This document shows positions 26,501 to 37,850 of a stretch of 64,000 nt of DNA, piece after piece. The position numbers and the translations under genes are program-made. Each line of letters begins with the position of its first letter. Within the stretch, counting starts at the first letter, position 1. The stretch lies in the NCBI RefSeq assembly GCF_030253575.1, contig NC_080568.1, forward strand, positions 34,963,501-35,027,500, in the 5' to 3' direction. This DNA comes from Rhododendron vialii (lineage: Eukaryota; Streptophyta; Magnoliopsida; Ericales; Ericaceae). The notes beneath the pieces were generated by a model, which saw nothing but the letters and a program-made list of their open reading frames with translations, was not told the DNA's origin and did no database searches.

Positions 26501-29393
26501 AAAGTACTACATACCATGAGAGACATGAAGTTTTCCCTTGGACGGCTTCTTCGAACCCGGCAAACATATGGAACCTGAACACCTGAACCTCCCAGAGAAT
26601 CCTGCCTCGTGACAACAGGTCTACCATTTGATTGCGTATGGCGAATAGGCCTAGCATGAGATATTAGAGGCGATTGGCCATCTTCAGAACTTTGCACTGA
26701 AGAGATTAACTTCCCACCAGATTCTTTGGATTCTACTTCAGAAAGTTCTTCAATATATCGCCTCGTCGGCTTCCGAAGTCTTTTTGCTGCTCTTTGGTCA
26801 GTTTGCTGATCTTCAACACTAATATCATGTTCCAAACTAGAGTTTCCCAATCTCTCGCCAGAATATTTTTGAAGATTTTCTACTTGGCCATTGCAGCCAA
26901 ACAGTGAACCTCCACAATTTTCATTTACTGCTTCAACTGTCGAGACACCAGCAAGGGCACCATCCACATTCTCAATGACTTCTTTGCCTTTCTTCATCAC
27001 CACTTTGTTATCTTTAATTACAAAAGCAGTAGTTGAAAAATCACAAGAGTTGGTCAATCCCATGGCAATCCTCCTTTTCAGCCACTGTTTGTCCTTCACA
27101 GAGGTTTCCCGTCCGAATGTTGCTTTAAAAGTTTCATGAAGTTCTCTAACAGATAGGTTGTCCAAGCATATTTCCCCCTTCAGCTTTGAAAAATCTGGCT
27201 TTAAATTAGTGCAGACAGCAGAAACTGGTGATCCATTTTCGATGGCCGAAGGGTTTGAGCATTCCCCACCACTCTCTGGCTGATCAATATGGCCGTCATC
27301 TGATTTTGCTATCAAAGGAACGGTTTCCTGTAAGGACATTTGAAATATTGAGCTTCTTGTAACTAGGAGGCAATACAATATCCCTATCTGGGGATTTTGC
27401 AATTGAAAGTAAAAAAACTATAAAATTCACAAGCAAAACAAAACCAGCTCCCTGCTTAACCCTTTGAACATATCCTTTATATAGGCTACATATAGGTACG
27501 ACAAACAAAGGATCCAAGACAATATAGTACCCTGGTGTTATCACGAATTTGTAGAAGGAAAGAAACCAGCAGAAAAACATGCAGTACTTATTATGTCTTG
27601 CAAAACAAAAAAACTTAAACTGTAGAACACACGAGAAGACAAGAAGTTCTTTTAGTCCAATACAGATGGAAGAAGATGAAAAAAATGATAGCATGTGTTG
27701 TAGGAAGGCCAAACAGTACCTCAGGTCTGCCTAAAAAAAAATGTACCTCAGGTCCAGCATTTAGTTCACCCAATCCAACTCCTGCGTCATGCTGACCATT
27801 TGCTGCTTCAACAACTTCTTCCGGTTTCTCAGGCTGGCCTGGAATATTTTTTTGCTCAATATAAGAGCTAAAACCAAAGAGGTAGGATAGCCAGACATGG
27901 GTGTTGAATAGGAGAAAAATAAATGATATCGACAACGCTGGGAAAAAGTTTGACAACCTCTTAGAACACCAGTATAAGAAAATACAGATGATTCCTCAAA
28001 CTCATGTTGCAGGCATGGGGATAGCCGAGAATGTAACAAGATAAGGTACCACCACCCCACCCCACCCCCCAACAAAAAAAAAAAAAAAAACAGAGAATGT
28101 AACAAGATATGAAAACGCATAGAATACATAGGCTGACCTTCTGAACCATCGAACTGACAGTTGCTAGAAGGAAATCCATCACTGGAAGCACATCCCACAT
28201 TCTGCCCAGTGTCTGCAACAGTATGTATCTCACTTTTGTCATCTTCGAGCAAGTCCTCAACTTGCATAACTTCGTCATCTGTTGCAGGCACTAATCTTCC
28301 GTCCCCATCAACCTAAACAATACATAACCAATCACAGTCCCATAATTGGCACTTCAAAAAACTACTCTAGGTGCAAAGGCAATAAAGAAATAGGAATTAG
28401 AGAATAAACTAGTCAAATAAACAGTCCTAGTTAGAAAGCCGTTACCGATTATCCAAGTTGGTTTAATTCGCTCTTCACACGCCCACTAATCAATTCAAAC
28501 AGTTTCTCTCTCTCCCTTGCACAGGGCCCGCCCCCAAAAAAAGTGACAGAAAAAGGGAAGGGTCCCCAGGCCTTGCTAGCCAACCAATCTTAAAGCATCA
28601 GGTGTACCACTCAATGCATGGCTGTTCATGACACTAACACATCATATACACTGAATCTATGGTACAATGCCCCGCAACAACCGTTGGCTCCATCTATAAG
28701 ACTAAAAGCTACACTTTTCAACTGAAACCCATCAATAGAGAACCTTTCATTCTATACACTGAATCTGGTAGGTGTCAGGTACCAACCCAGCAGAACACCC
28801 ATGCGTTAGAGAAGTGGTAGTCACCTGGCAACTAGGGAGCTCAGGAAGCCTTTGGTCAGGGTGTCTACTCCCACTTCAGTGCTATGAATTACTGTGTTCA
28901 GCCAGACCATACGGACTTTGCCCCGGCTTTAATTGGGCCCCCTGGAGGATGATGTGGTTGGTCTCCGGATTAGACGGTCCATAGAGCCATATACCGAGAT
29001 ATGAAAAGTAAAGTAGCAACTAGCAACCCAGTTGGACATAACCACCAACATGGGGCATCATCCCAAAAACAAAATACGATGTCTAGGAAAATAATAGAAC
29101 AAAAGTTCTGCAAATATGATTACATTTAACGACAGTGGTAACTAATTACCAGTATAATGATTCCTCAAAGCTATAAGATTTAACCCTAATACGTTTCCAA
29201 AAACAACATCTGCAAAAGCCTGTTCAACTAAACTACTTCCTTAATTGCTATTCTTGATTAACATGCCGACCATCAACTAAGTATAGCAAGCAAAAGACAC
29301 TAAAAGTTCTAGATAAATACCAAAAAGGAGAACTTTCTAGCGTATCTAGTCTAGCTATAAAATAAATGATAAACGACATAAAAAAAAATATAT

Positions 29394-29452
<59 letters not shown>

Positions 29453-30588
29453 AATATATATCAGTATTTGATCCATGCAGCTATAAGTTATCCTTCAAAA
29501 AGTTACAGTTTCATAGCATCACAACCTTTAATGCCACGAAAGCAAATGCAAAATCAATACTATTGGCTTTCAATAACTCTTGGCAAGCCCAGGAATCTAG
29601 CAACTCTTTTCCAGGATCAAAGGATACCTAACTTATCTACCAATTGGGCCCCGTGTTTCCTAATGCAAAACAACTGGCTACAAAAATATATATACTGGCA
29701 ACATAACTTGGTTGCACGTTCTTAAAGAGGACTCCATACGTCGACTTTCTGGTATTTAACCTTTTTCAACAATACTTGACAAAATAAGAATAACAAAACT
29801 TACATCAAAGTTTCTTCATGCATCCGTAACTGACTCCCTTCTCATCGGTCTCGTACTGTTAAAATCTTTTATGCCGCGGAAGCAAATGCAAAGTCATTTT
29901 CAATTATCAGGATAGAATCTTATGACATCAATTCCAGCCCCATGTATCCTATAATCCTAATGAGAACAAAAGCTTAAAAACATGCATAATGGCAACATAA
30001 TTTGGGCCGATGATGCTCTTAAAAGGGATTCTATATGTGGAATAACTGCCATTCAACCATTTTGTATTAAAGACACAAACTTCCTTTAGAAAACATACAT
30101 AGATATCACTTACTACTAGAAAGCGAACACCCCTCTTGGTGGGAAAGTCAGTTTTGAGGCTGGCTCACTCTTTCATTTCCCAAATCACCCCTATAACTAC
30201 CTAAAGAACTGTCAAGAAGGGGGGGGGGGGGGGGGGGGTTGGGAAGGCCCCCCAATTTTCTACTCCTCCCTTTTCTACTTTCACATCCCATATCTCATTA
30301 CCGATTAATCTCAATTGAAGATTTTCCTCTTTTCATCTTTTGCATAACACAATTTCCACATGCATCGCATTGCCCGGACATCTAGTGTATAACAATAACA
30401 TATGTTTGGACATGTAAATAGTAAATACAAGTGTGCGTATACATATATTGACAGTATACCCGAACGAGCGTGTATACGACAGGATCAGCAATCTCCGTTG
30501 TTGAGGATGGTGTGGGACTAGTTTTGACATCTGGCATGTGATCAAGATTAGCTTCATCATTTCCTTCAACTCCAACCACTGTTTCCAT
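23545..30588 (-). CDS. TRFL: TRF-like (TRFL) telobox Myb-domain protein
   Basis: TRFL proteins carry a C-terminal single Myb repeat related to telomere-binding TRFs; some bind plant telomeric repeats in vitro. Eight coding exons: 30460-30588, 28138-28312, 27747-27838, 26515-27327, 25887-26024, 25093-25383, 24889-24945 and 23545-23712. They sum to 1,863 nt (620 aa), all in phase. The start METVVGVEG lies in a compact first exon. The middle is acidic and low-complexity, with a basic RAAKRLRKPTRRYIEEL segment. The Myb begins at about residue 504 with RPWTLSEVVKLVEGVARYG and crosses an exon boundary into VDLKDKWRNLLRAS, the telobox signature (547-553 from DKWRNLL). This matches the TRFL family-2 type (one Myb, C-terminal) such as Arabidopsis TRFL3/TRFL6, as I recall them. 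It lies between DRG and an ELF4-like gene, as in Arabidopsis. Confidence 0.9.
28800..29000 (+). mobile_element. SINE fragment in TRFL intron 1
   Basis: The sequence parallels the SINE at 33479-33681: GTGGTAGT near the 5' side, a B-box-like region, then TTGCCCC..TTTAATTG and a matching 3' part. The copy is diverged, and I could not find clear target duplications. Confidence 0.6.
29399..29459. repeat. (CA)n-(TA)n compound microsatellite in TRFL intron 1
   Basis: About 17 CA units are followed by about 9 TA units. There is also a G-run of about 18 at 30220-30238 in the same intron. Confidence 0.97.
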
Positions 30589-31020
30589 TGAAAACCCACC
30601 ACACGCAACTCAAATGCAGAAACTGAAACGATGAAAGTAAACCCATAAAAAGGTCAAGCTTTCTTGATTTTTATGAGCAATTACTGAATGCACAACATGT
30701 ATATATCAATTACAAAATCCACAAACTTAAACTAGCAAACAAAATTAAGAAATACTACTGGTAATACTAACATCTATCTAAGCACCCCGATTTCCAATTC
30801 ATCATAGAAGTAGTACAGTACAAATCAAGATATGCCAGTGAGTTTAACAAAGAAAAACGAACAAATTGAATCTCACCATATATCAAAATGAATTGCGATT
30901 ACTTGGACTCTGCGATTGACATTGTTCGCTGACGTAATCAGCCGAGGAGTACAAATGCGATAAAGCGAGCGTTCGAAAAGAGAGAGATCGAAATCTCAGA
31001 GAGAGTTGAACGGATACGGA
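30589..31020 (-). other. 5'UTR of TRFL with a probable leader intron
   Basis: On the minus strand an acceptor (CGTTTCAG|TTTCTG) ends at 30623 and a donor (ATATG|GTGAGA) lies at 30876. This suggests a 254-nt 5'UTR intron. A (GA)n/(CT)n tract at about 31032-31048 sits near the presumed transcription start. Inferred from splice signals. Confidence 0.5.
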
Positions 31021-31049
31021 TATAATTTAGGAGAGAGAGAGAGAGATTG

Positions 31050-32032
31050 AAGAAGAAGACGCTTTTTGAAGTACGCTATGCTGTGCTCTGTGTTTTTACG
31101 ATGGAGCAGTCGCGGAATCGAAACTTGTTTGGTTAACTGGATTTGAATCGCGGGGTTGGAGTCCGGATTAGTATATAGTGACGTGGCTTTCGTTGTGACT
31201 TGGTGAGTTTTGGACTTATCGGCACCAGTGTGGCATCTACTAGTAACGCTCAAGCTTCTTCAGGGGTACGGCACCCCTCCACCGTCTCATCCTCGCACTC
31301 ATGCCCATTTTTTAGTGACTCATAACAATGATTTAAATCGTGTATGAAACATTCCGTAAAAAAAAAACCCTCCTTGAAAAAATTAGGTTGATTTAATATA
31401 AATTTTTTAACACAATTTAAACTCAAAATGTTCATTTCATACTAGTTAGTCATATACTATCGACACTTACGTATTGTTCCACTTAATTTTTAGCCAAATA
31501 ATTTGATTTTGTTCTATTCCGTCGAAAATGTTATTTTCTCTGCAAGGTAAGTGTTGGGCCCAGAGTGCCCCTATGGATTTGATTATACAATGTCACTCCT
31601 AGTGACCGCTCTAAAAACAGACTTGCAGGTGCGATGTCGAATGTCATAAAAGACTTAATTGAAACACTTCTTACCACCAATTAGTTTTAGAAGATATGGT
31701 GGAAAGCAGTCTGACAGTAAAAAAATAAAACTGTTTGGAACATTGATGTGAGCCTTTTATGACTCATAAAAGAGAGAGTATGAAAGAGTATAGGGGATGA
31801 ATATGGAGGGGAGCCAACCACAAGCTTCATATTCACGTCTGATAATGCATTTGATTTTCAAGAAGAGGTTTGAAATTTGAGTTGATGAAGAGACGTCGAG
31901 CTCTTTAACATATACAATAAGTCTATAACGGACCTCAAGCTTGATGTGAGTGAGTTTATGTGATTCTGTGTGCAAGTGTGTGTGATAGTAGCATAATATT
32001 TTTGTTGGGGTAAATGATAGTAGCATAATTGT
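31050..32032. other. Intergenic region, TRFL upstream
   Basis: About 1 kb with no recognised gene, RNA or repeat. The left part should hold the TRFL promoter. Confidence 0.5.
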
Positions 32033-32308
32033 TACTCCCTCCGTTCCTTTTTTTGTGTCCAGTATTCCATTTTGGGCTATCCCTTAATAAGTGTCCATTT
32101 TGTAAAGTTAGGAGGGTAAAAGTTGGTGTATTGTCTATTTTGTCCCTAAAAGTAGATTTTATTTTGAAAAGTTAGTGAGTAAAAGTGTAATGATGATGGG
32201 TAAGTAGGGAAAGTGGAGGAAAAAGTTGACGTGAAAGGTGTAATGATGATGTCTTTTTAATAAGTTGGAGTTACGAAGTAGGACACTTAAAAAGAGACGG
32301 AGGGAGTA
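32033..32308. mobile_element. Stowaway-type MITE
   Basis: The element (32035-32306) begins CTCCCTCCGTTCC, ends with the inverted form GACGGAGGGAG, and is flanked by TA on both sides. CTCCCTCCGT termini with a TA target duplication are diagnostic of Stowaway (Tc1/mariner) MITEs. The terminal repeats extend about 26 bp with few mismatches (..TTTTT..GTGTCC). Confidence 0.95.
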
Positions 32309-33463
32309 ACATGTAAATCATCCTCTAGCCCCCAATTGATGTACATAATATTTGTTTTAAAAAAAACAAAACCCAAGTTTCTCAACTAGTAGTAGTACTA
32401 GTTACTGCCTTCATTAAACTTTCTGAGGATGAAGAAAATGCAATTTATACAACTAAATTAGGATTTAGATATACAAACTACTGGCCTAAACAGTTCAAAC
32501 AATTAACAAGGAACAGAAAAAACCAAATAAGAAGTCCATAGGCTATTAGGCTTACAACAATCTTTTAAAAAGACTTCATAAAAGAAAAGGGGGCAAATTA
32601 GCTACGGTATTAGAAAACCATCAAATCTACTCAAGAATGCATCTACACTAAAACCTAAAACAAATAAATCACTACATATCTGGTTTGACTACTAGGCTAA
32701 TCCCTTCCAGTTTTAACAACCTTTTCCTTCATCATCCCGGACCCCAGCCGTTCATATGTAAACTGAAAAAAAATTGCTATTTCCAGAAATTCTGCACATG
32801 GTCTCCCACTCAACTTCAAAGGAATTATCAATGGCTTCCAAGAAAAATCACATAAGAGGAGGATTAAAATTGGAGAAGACAAAAGAAGTGCTGAAATCAC
32901 ACAGATGCGATGTGGAAAAGTGCAATTTTACTGCTGCATTTGTAAAAGAGAAAGGAGACCAAATTGGAGAAAGAATAAGTGGAGGAAAGGTTAATCAATC
33001 AACTAAATGCAGCAAAGTTTCATACCTAACCAATGAGCATTCTCTTGCTGTTCAATGGTAATCATTAAACAAAACAAACTAACTTACTTTTTCCTTATAA
33101 TCCCTTCAGGGGATTGCAATTAGTTTATGAGAAGTCCAAAAGTATAACCATTCACTTTATGGGATTCTAGGCCTGCGGTGGTGCTTTTCCTTATCTAGCA
33201 AAAGCATTTTCACCTCAAGGAGTCAATAAATACTCAAGGTCATCAAAGGAATTTCATGCTATTGTTTTCCCACATATATATAAGTAGCTGTTTGGGATAT
33301 TTTGGGACATGTTACAAAAAGCAGTATGTGCTGACCATTTCCTTTAGACCTTAAACTGGGAGTGCAGACAATAGAAGGAATATCTTTAGACAGATATGGG
33401 AAAAGAACAAAGAGGGTTGTTGAAAGTTCCCATCAAAGGCATAGGGAAAAACAAGTTCATCAG
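32309..33463. other. Intergenic region downstream of the ELF4-like gene
   Basis: No supported gene. Short open frames here (for example 32774-33061) lack family resemblance and splice context. It probably contains the 3'UTR of the ELF4-like gene towards its right end. Confidence 0.5.
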
Positions 33464-33696
33464 AGAAGCATGATGCAAAGCTTAGGTTAGCACAGTGGTA
33501 GTTACTTAGTAATTAGGGACCTCAAGAAATTGTTGGTTCGGAGCTCAACTCTCATCCGCATTTTATCAATTCTCATAATTGGATTGGTCATCTCATACGG
33601 AATTTTGCCCCAATTTTAATTGAACCCTCCGCTAGTGAAAGTTGTGAGTCCTTTTGGCTGGAGACCGAGTTATCAAAAAACAGAAGCATGATGCAA
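33464..33696 (+). mobile_element. Plant tRNA-derived SINE
   Basis: A 203-bp insert (33479-33681) is flanked by a perfect 15-bp duplication, AGAAGCATGATGCAA, at 33464-33478 and 33682-33696. It has an A-box-like TAGCACAGTGG and a B-box-like GGTTCGGAGCTC. This resembles the widespread Au-type plant SINEs. It lies just 3' of the ELF4-like gene. Confidence 0.9.
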
Positions 33697-33979
33697 CAAA
33701 AATAATAAAGGCCCAAATCAGGTCTATGAAAATTCAAGACTGGGATTACCAACAACTGCTAATGATATTGTAAAGTACAGTAGATCTTATAAAGTATACC
33801 ATGGCATGTAAAGTACCCACACATCTATTATATGTGCCAAAAAGGAGGGAAATGAACCTGAAACTACAACATTGATAAATACAGCATCTAACGAGTACAT
33901 ACCACTTCACTAAAGTAGTAATCTTTTTGCTCTCAACAAGAAAAAGATTGCATTAGGTCATTTAATACCAAGGTTTTGA

Positions 33980-34330
33980 TCAATTACCCAGACCTAATCC
34001 TCTTTTGACCACTTTTTCCATCTGAGATTTCAAAGTCCCACCTGATTCCCCTTCAGAGGAAGCTTCTCTGGTTTTGGCACAAGAGCTAGAAAGGTCTCCA
34101 TAGAGATCAACCACCCTTCTAACATTGTTGTTAAGCTCTTTAATCAGGCCCACATTTCTTGTTAAATTATCCGGGATTCTCGACTCGTGGTTCTGGTTAA
34201 TCTCATTGATTAGCAACCTGTTCTGGTCCAAAATGTTCTGGACTTGCACAAAGCTCTTCTGAAATGTCTGTAACACCTTGCTATTTACCTGGCTTCCATT
34301 GGCAATGCCTGAAAACATATCTCCTTCCAT
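33980..34330 (-). CDS. ELF4L: EARLY FLOWERING 4-like protein (ELF4-L3/L4 type)
   Basis: ELF4-family proteins are small alpha-helical (DUF1313) partners in the plant circadian clock; ELF4 itself joins ELF3 and LUX in the evening complex, while roles of the ELF4-like members are less clear. The single coding exon encodes 116 aa. The start MEGDMFSG matches the family start and follows a 5'UTR segment from 34368. The core NILDQNRLLINEINQNHES (about residues 33-51) and NVGLIKELNNNVRRVVDLYG (about 59-78) are near-identical to Arabidopsis ELF4-L3/L4. A Ser-rich tail ASSEGESGGTLKS follows. A 5'UTR intron of 892 nt (34369-35260) separates it from a noncoding first exon. Part of that noncoding exon is duplicated at 47157-47551. 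Confidence 0.96.
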   Translation of the reverse strand: MEGDMFSGIANGSQVNSKVLQTFQKSFVQVQNILDQNRLLINEINQNHESRIPDNLTRNVGLIKELNNNVRRVVDLYGDLSSSCAKTREASSEGESGGTLKSQMEKVVKRGLGLGN

Positions 34331-34367
34331 TTCTATTGAAGTTCTGTCTAGCGAAACCCACTCCAAT

Positions 34368-35400
34368 ACTGCATCAACCCATTAAATTCAGGTCAGATTA
34401 AACAAAATCAGATAAAATTTAGAAACTTCAAAGAAATCAAGAAACAACAGAAGAAAAGATACAAGCTTTACTCTATTTGATTTCTGAAAGGTACCCATTG
34501 TAAGAATTTTGTGCATGAATTGAGATAGTACATGAATGAAGCAAACTTCTTTGCAAATCAAAGCTCTTAGAGTATCTCCGATCCATCTTCTAAAACACAA
34601 AAATAGAGAATGGATGTGACATATTGAGGGGAGATTTTGTAATTTTTTTTTTTTTATCCGCGATTTTGTAATTTATTCCCACTCAGAGAATATTGGGTAT
34701 CCAAAAATAGAGACCAAAAAGAGAAAATAAATTATAAAATATTCTATTAATATGTCACATTCATTCTCTATTTTTGTGTTTTAGAGCTTGGTTAGAGATG
34801 CTCATACGAATGTTGAATCTTCAAAGTCAGAAAAAAAAAGGAAAAAAAAAACCCAAAAAGTCTAGTCAACCCCCGCAACATTCAGAAGAAAAGTTTTTTC
34901 TTTTCGTGGTGTAAATTAAACTTTTCTTATGAGTTCACAGATTAAGCATCCAGGAGAAAAAAATTCTCATAAGAAACACACAAATAGATCAAAAGCGTCT
35001 CGAAAATTAGTAATATTCACCTACATACATATCCGTAAAAAATATTCTTGCAAAATAATCTAATGGATTGGAAGATTGACCTTGCATCAGTAACATAAGG
35101 GGAAATTGGACCCCGAAAAATCAAAAGGTTAGAGATCCCTCAAATTTTGAAAAAACAAAGCAAGTTTTTCATTTTTCCTGAAAGTATCAGGCTATGTTGG
35201 AATTTTCAGACCAAGAGAAATAGAAATGGACAAAAAGAAAACATTTTTCTACAGGCTTACCTTCAACTTGGGAAACATATTACCCACAAGAAGAAATCCC
35301 AAGAAAGCGGGGGGCAAAAGGTCGGCGGTGGTATCAAATATCCGCCTGTTTGTTTGAGCAGAGCCCTGAAATTTTTGTGAACAGAGATATAGAGAGAGGG
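34368..35400 (-). other. 5'UTR and leader intron of the ELF4-like gene
   Basis: On the minus strand the acceptor (GATGCAG|TATTGG) ends at 34369 and the donor (GTTGAAG|GTAAGC) lies at 35260, giving a noncoding first exon from about 35261 to 35385. The intron holds a hairpin MITE at 34570-34803. The duplicated fragment at 47157 includes the same exon and donor, which supports a real exon boundary. Confidence 0.7.
34570..34803. mobile_element. Hairpin MITE in ELF4-like 5'UTR intron
   Basis: Two arms of about 55 bp (34570-34625 and 34749-34803) are inverted copies with a few mismatches, both containing ACACAAAAATAGAGAATG. Ends read GAGTATCTC and, inverted, GAGCATCTC, a common plant MITE terminus. 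The target duplication is unclear (TTA and ATA flank it), so the superfamily is open; PIF/Harbinger is possible. Confidence 0.75.
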
Positions 35401-35408
35401 AGATGGTG

Positions 35409-35450
35409 TATTTATACAGTATTTGTAGAGATTTGAGGGGTACACGTGTA
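35409..35450 (-). promoter_or_regulatory. TATA box and G-box of the ELF4-like promoter
   Basis: On the minus strand TATAAATA occupies 35409-35416. About 27 bp further upstream the palindrome TACACGTGTA (35441-35450) contains the G-box CACGTG (35443-35448). The spacing puts the transcription start near 35380. G-boxes bind bZIP and bHLH (PIF) factors; that fits a clock or light-regulated gene but is inference. Neither element is in the duplicated relic at 47157-47551. Confidence 0.7.
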
Positions 35451-35546
35451 TTGAAATTCTTGTGTGTGTTTGTTTCTCTCACTGGATATTTCTCTCTCCT
35501 CGTTTACTTCACCTACGGGATTCTCCTCGTTCATACGTTTTGGTGG

Positions 35547-35952
35547 TATAGTATTGGATGCTGCTATTGGTACAATAGCTTGGGCACAGACAGCGCATAC
35601 AGTGCGCGTTTGGGCCCGTCTTGGATCCAACAAAGACAATCGGAGCCGCTCATTTTGTTTAATATATTTTGCTTAAGGTCCTTATAAAAATTAGCTCTAT
35701 CTGACATCAATAAGAGCATTTACAAAGCGTCGAAAATAGCTGTAGAAATTTTCTTAAGTAATTTTTAACGCTTCATAAATGCTCTTATCGTTGTCGGATG
35801 GAGCTTATTTTTTTGCAGGAACTTTAAGCAAAATATATTGAACAAATTGAATGGCTCCGATTAGTTTTGTTGGACTCAAGACGACTCAAACGCGCATTGT
35901 ACGCGGTATCTGTGTTCCAACTGCTATACTAGTAGCATTTCTGTATAGTATT
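35547..35952. mobile_element. Fold-back MITE with 9-bp target duplication
   Basis: The element (35556-35943, 388 bp) folds along nearly its whole length: the left half (ACAGTGCGCGTTTG, AATCGGAGCC, ATATATTTTGCTTAA) reappears inverted in the right half. It is flanked by the direct repeat TATAGTATT at 35547-35555 and 35944-35952. A 9-bp duplication with long terminal inverted repeats suggests a Mutator-like (MULE) MITE. Confidence 0.8.
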
Positions 35953-36886
35953 TGGGTAAAATACGCTCGGCTATTTGATGTTTTCCATGTTTACCATTTG
36001 GCCTTCGAAGTATTGTTTTCTCAATTCCGTGCTCTTAAGTTTATGATTATTTGCAATTTGCTCCAATTGGTTGATAAATTAATAGAAAGGCGGACAGGAA
36101 CATCTTGGGTCAACGATCGAGAGTCATTTATTGTCAAGATGAGATCCGAGCAATCAGATGCATGATCCGACGGCTCGAAAGTGCACAACACGTTGCTACG
36201 CACACCACTGCACAACACCATCCCCCAATTCTGATAAGTGCTAGGTTCGAGCTTCCGCATGTAAACCTCTTGTTTTGAAGCTAGTGTTAGAACTGCGGCA
36301 GCTCATATGTCAAGTATGAAGAGATAATAAGGAGTTCTAGACCAAATAATAGGTTAGGGTTAGAATAGAGTACTGTGATAATAAAAGAACCGTAGCCACT
36401 CTTGCTCCCATGGACGTACCCGATTTTGTAAAAAACCACGTATATCTCTATGTTGATTCCTTTACTTTTTTATACTCGTAAATCGTGCGCGCGCGTGTGT
36501 GACGATTCTAACAGCTAGCAAAATTTCTTGACTTCGTTCTCACACCACAATGAGAAAACGTAGAATTGCTCTTGGTTTTTTTTTTTTTTTTTTGACCTAT
36601 TTGTTTCTAGTAAAATGGCAAAACAAAAGCTACTTTGTCAAGGATTTCATATCATAGGGGTCAAAAGGTAGAACAACAAAAGAAAGAGAAGACACTGTGG
36701 ACTTTTCACCTAATTTTAGAAGAAATAGATAGATAAGGGCGCAATTTGCCCATTACGGGCTCATCCAGATCCTTCGAACCCGTTCATACTGTAGAGCTCT
36801 TTGAATTGTACTTCACATAAAGAAGTTAAGTTAATGGAACACCTTTAACCACCCTTTATTCAAACAATTTTTGTTTAAAAAAAAAA
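35953..36886. other. Intergenic, no gene seen
   Basis: About 0.9 kb of AT-rich DNA between two transposons. I recognise no gene, RNA or repeat structure apart from a T-run at 36577-36593. Confidence 0.5.
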
Positions 36887-37850
36887 CTAGCAGCAAACCC
36901 GAGCTATGCACATAAATCATCACACGCAAAATAATTAAATTTTAATACATACTTTCAACCATAGTTTTACTTCTTTTATTTAACAAAAAACTTGCAGAAA
37001 ACTTGTGCTATGCACGGGAATTGTAACACACAAGATAATCAAAATATCAAGTGTGAAGTGAGAAATTATTCTTTTTGCCTCTATTTTTATAAGAAATCTT
37101 TTTTCTTATTTAAGCTTTTTTATATAACATTTTATTGCTTTTTGTAAATATCTATTTTGATATCATACATACATGAAAATTTAGTCTTCTCTAATATTTT
37201 CCTGTGACTATGTGAGTTATTTTTCTAACTAATTAGACATTAAAATAGCGAAAAAAATTCTCTAGAAGTTATGAAATACTTATGGAATATTCACCATTGT
37301 TGAAGACAACCATGCATGCTTATAATTTCTAGGAGCATGAGTTGTGATATGAGAAACCTACTAACATTTTTGCCGTGCCATGAAGTTTTGCTCTAACACC
37401 TCATTCTCCAATACTTTTCCTGCACAATATTCAATTATGTTAGATTTTTAACAACATAAATGCCTATGAATGCATGATGCAAAACTCAGAGGAATAATTT
37501 GAGTCAGCGAAGTAAGTTAAAAAGATAAATCGAGAGGGACTATTAATCTTTTGGATGATATCTAAGAAGCATATAAACTATGACTTTTCAATTTTTTTGG
37601 GAAAAAAATTGAGAGTATAATAGAAGAGAAAAACTGCAATAAACATATCGTGGAGGAGATGTGTATAGGAGGTTATATGAAATTAGATTTAGCAAAACAT
37701 TATTGTAGGTTGTGGACAAAGTTCAATAATGTTTTTCCTTCTATTTTTTATTTTTGGCTCTTTTGGAAAATTTCCAAGTTAGAGGCATAAAGGTATGTGA
37801 AGCATGGCGATACAATATGCATTGTTATTTTGGCTTCTAAAGGAAGAATC

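Noticed and set aside
36021..36260. Minus-strand frame of 79 codons near the fold-back element
   Set aside because: No recognisable domain, splice context or codon pattern.
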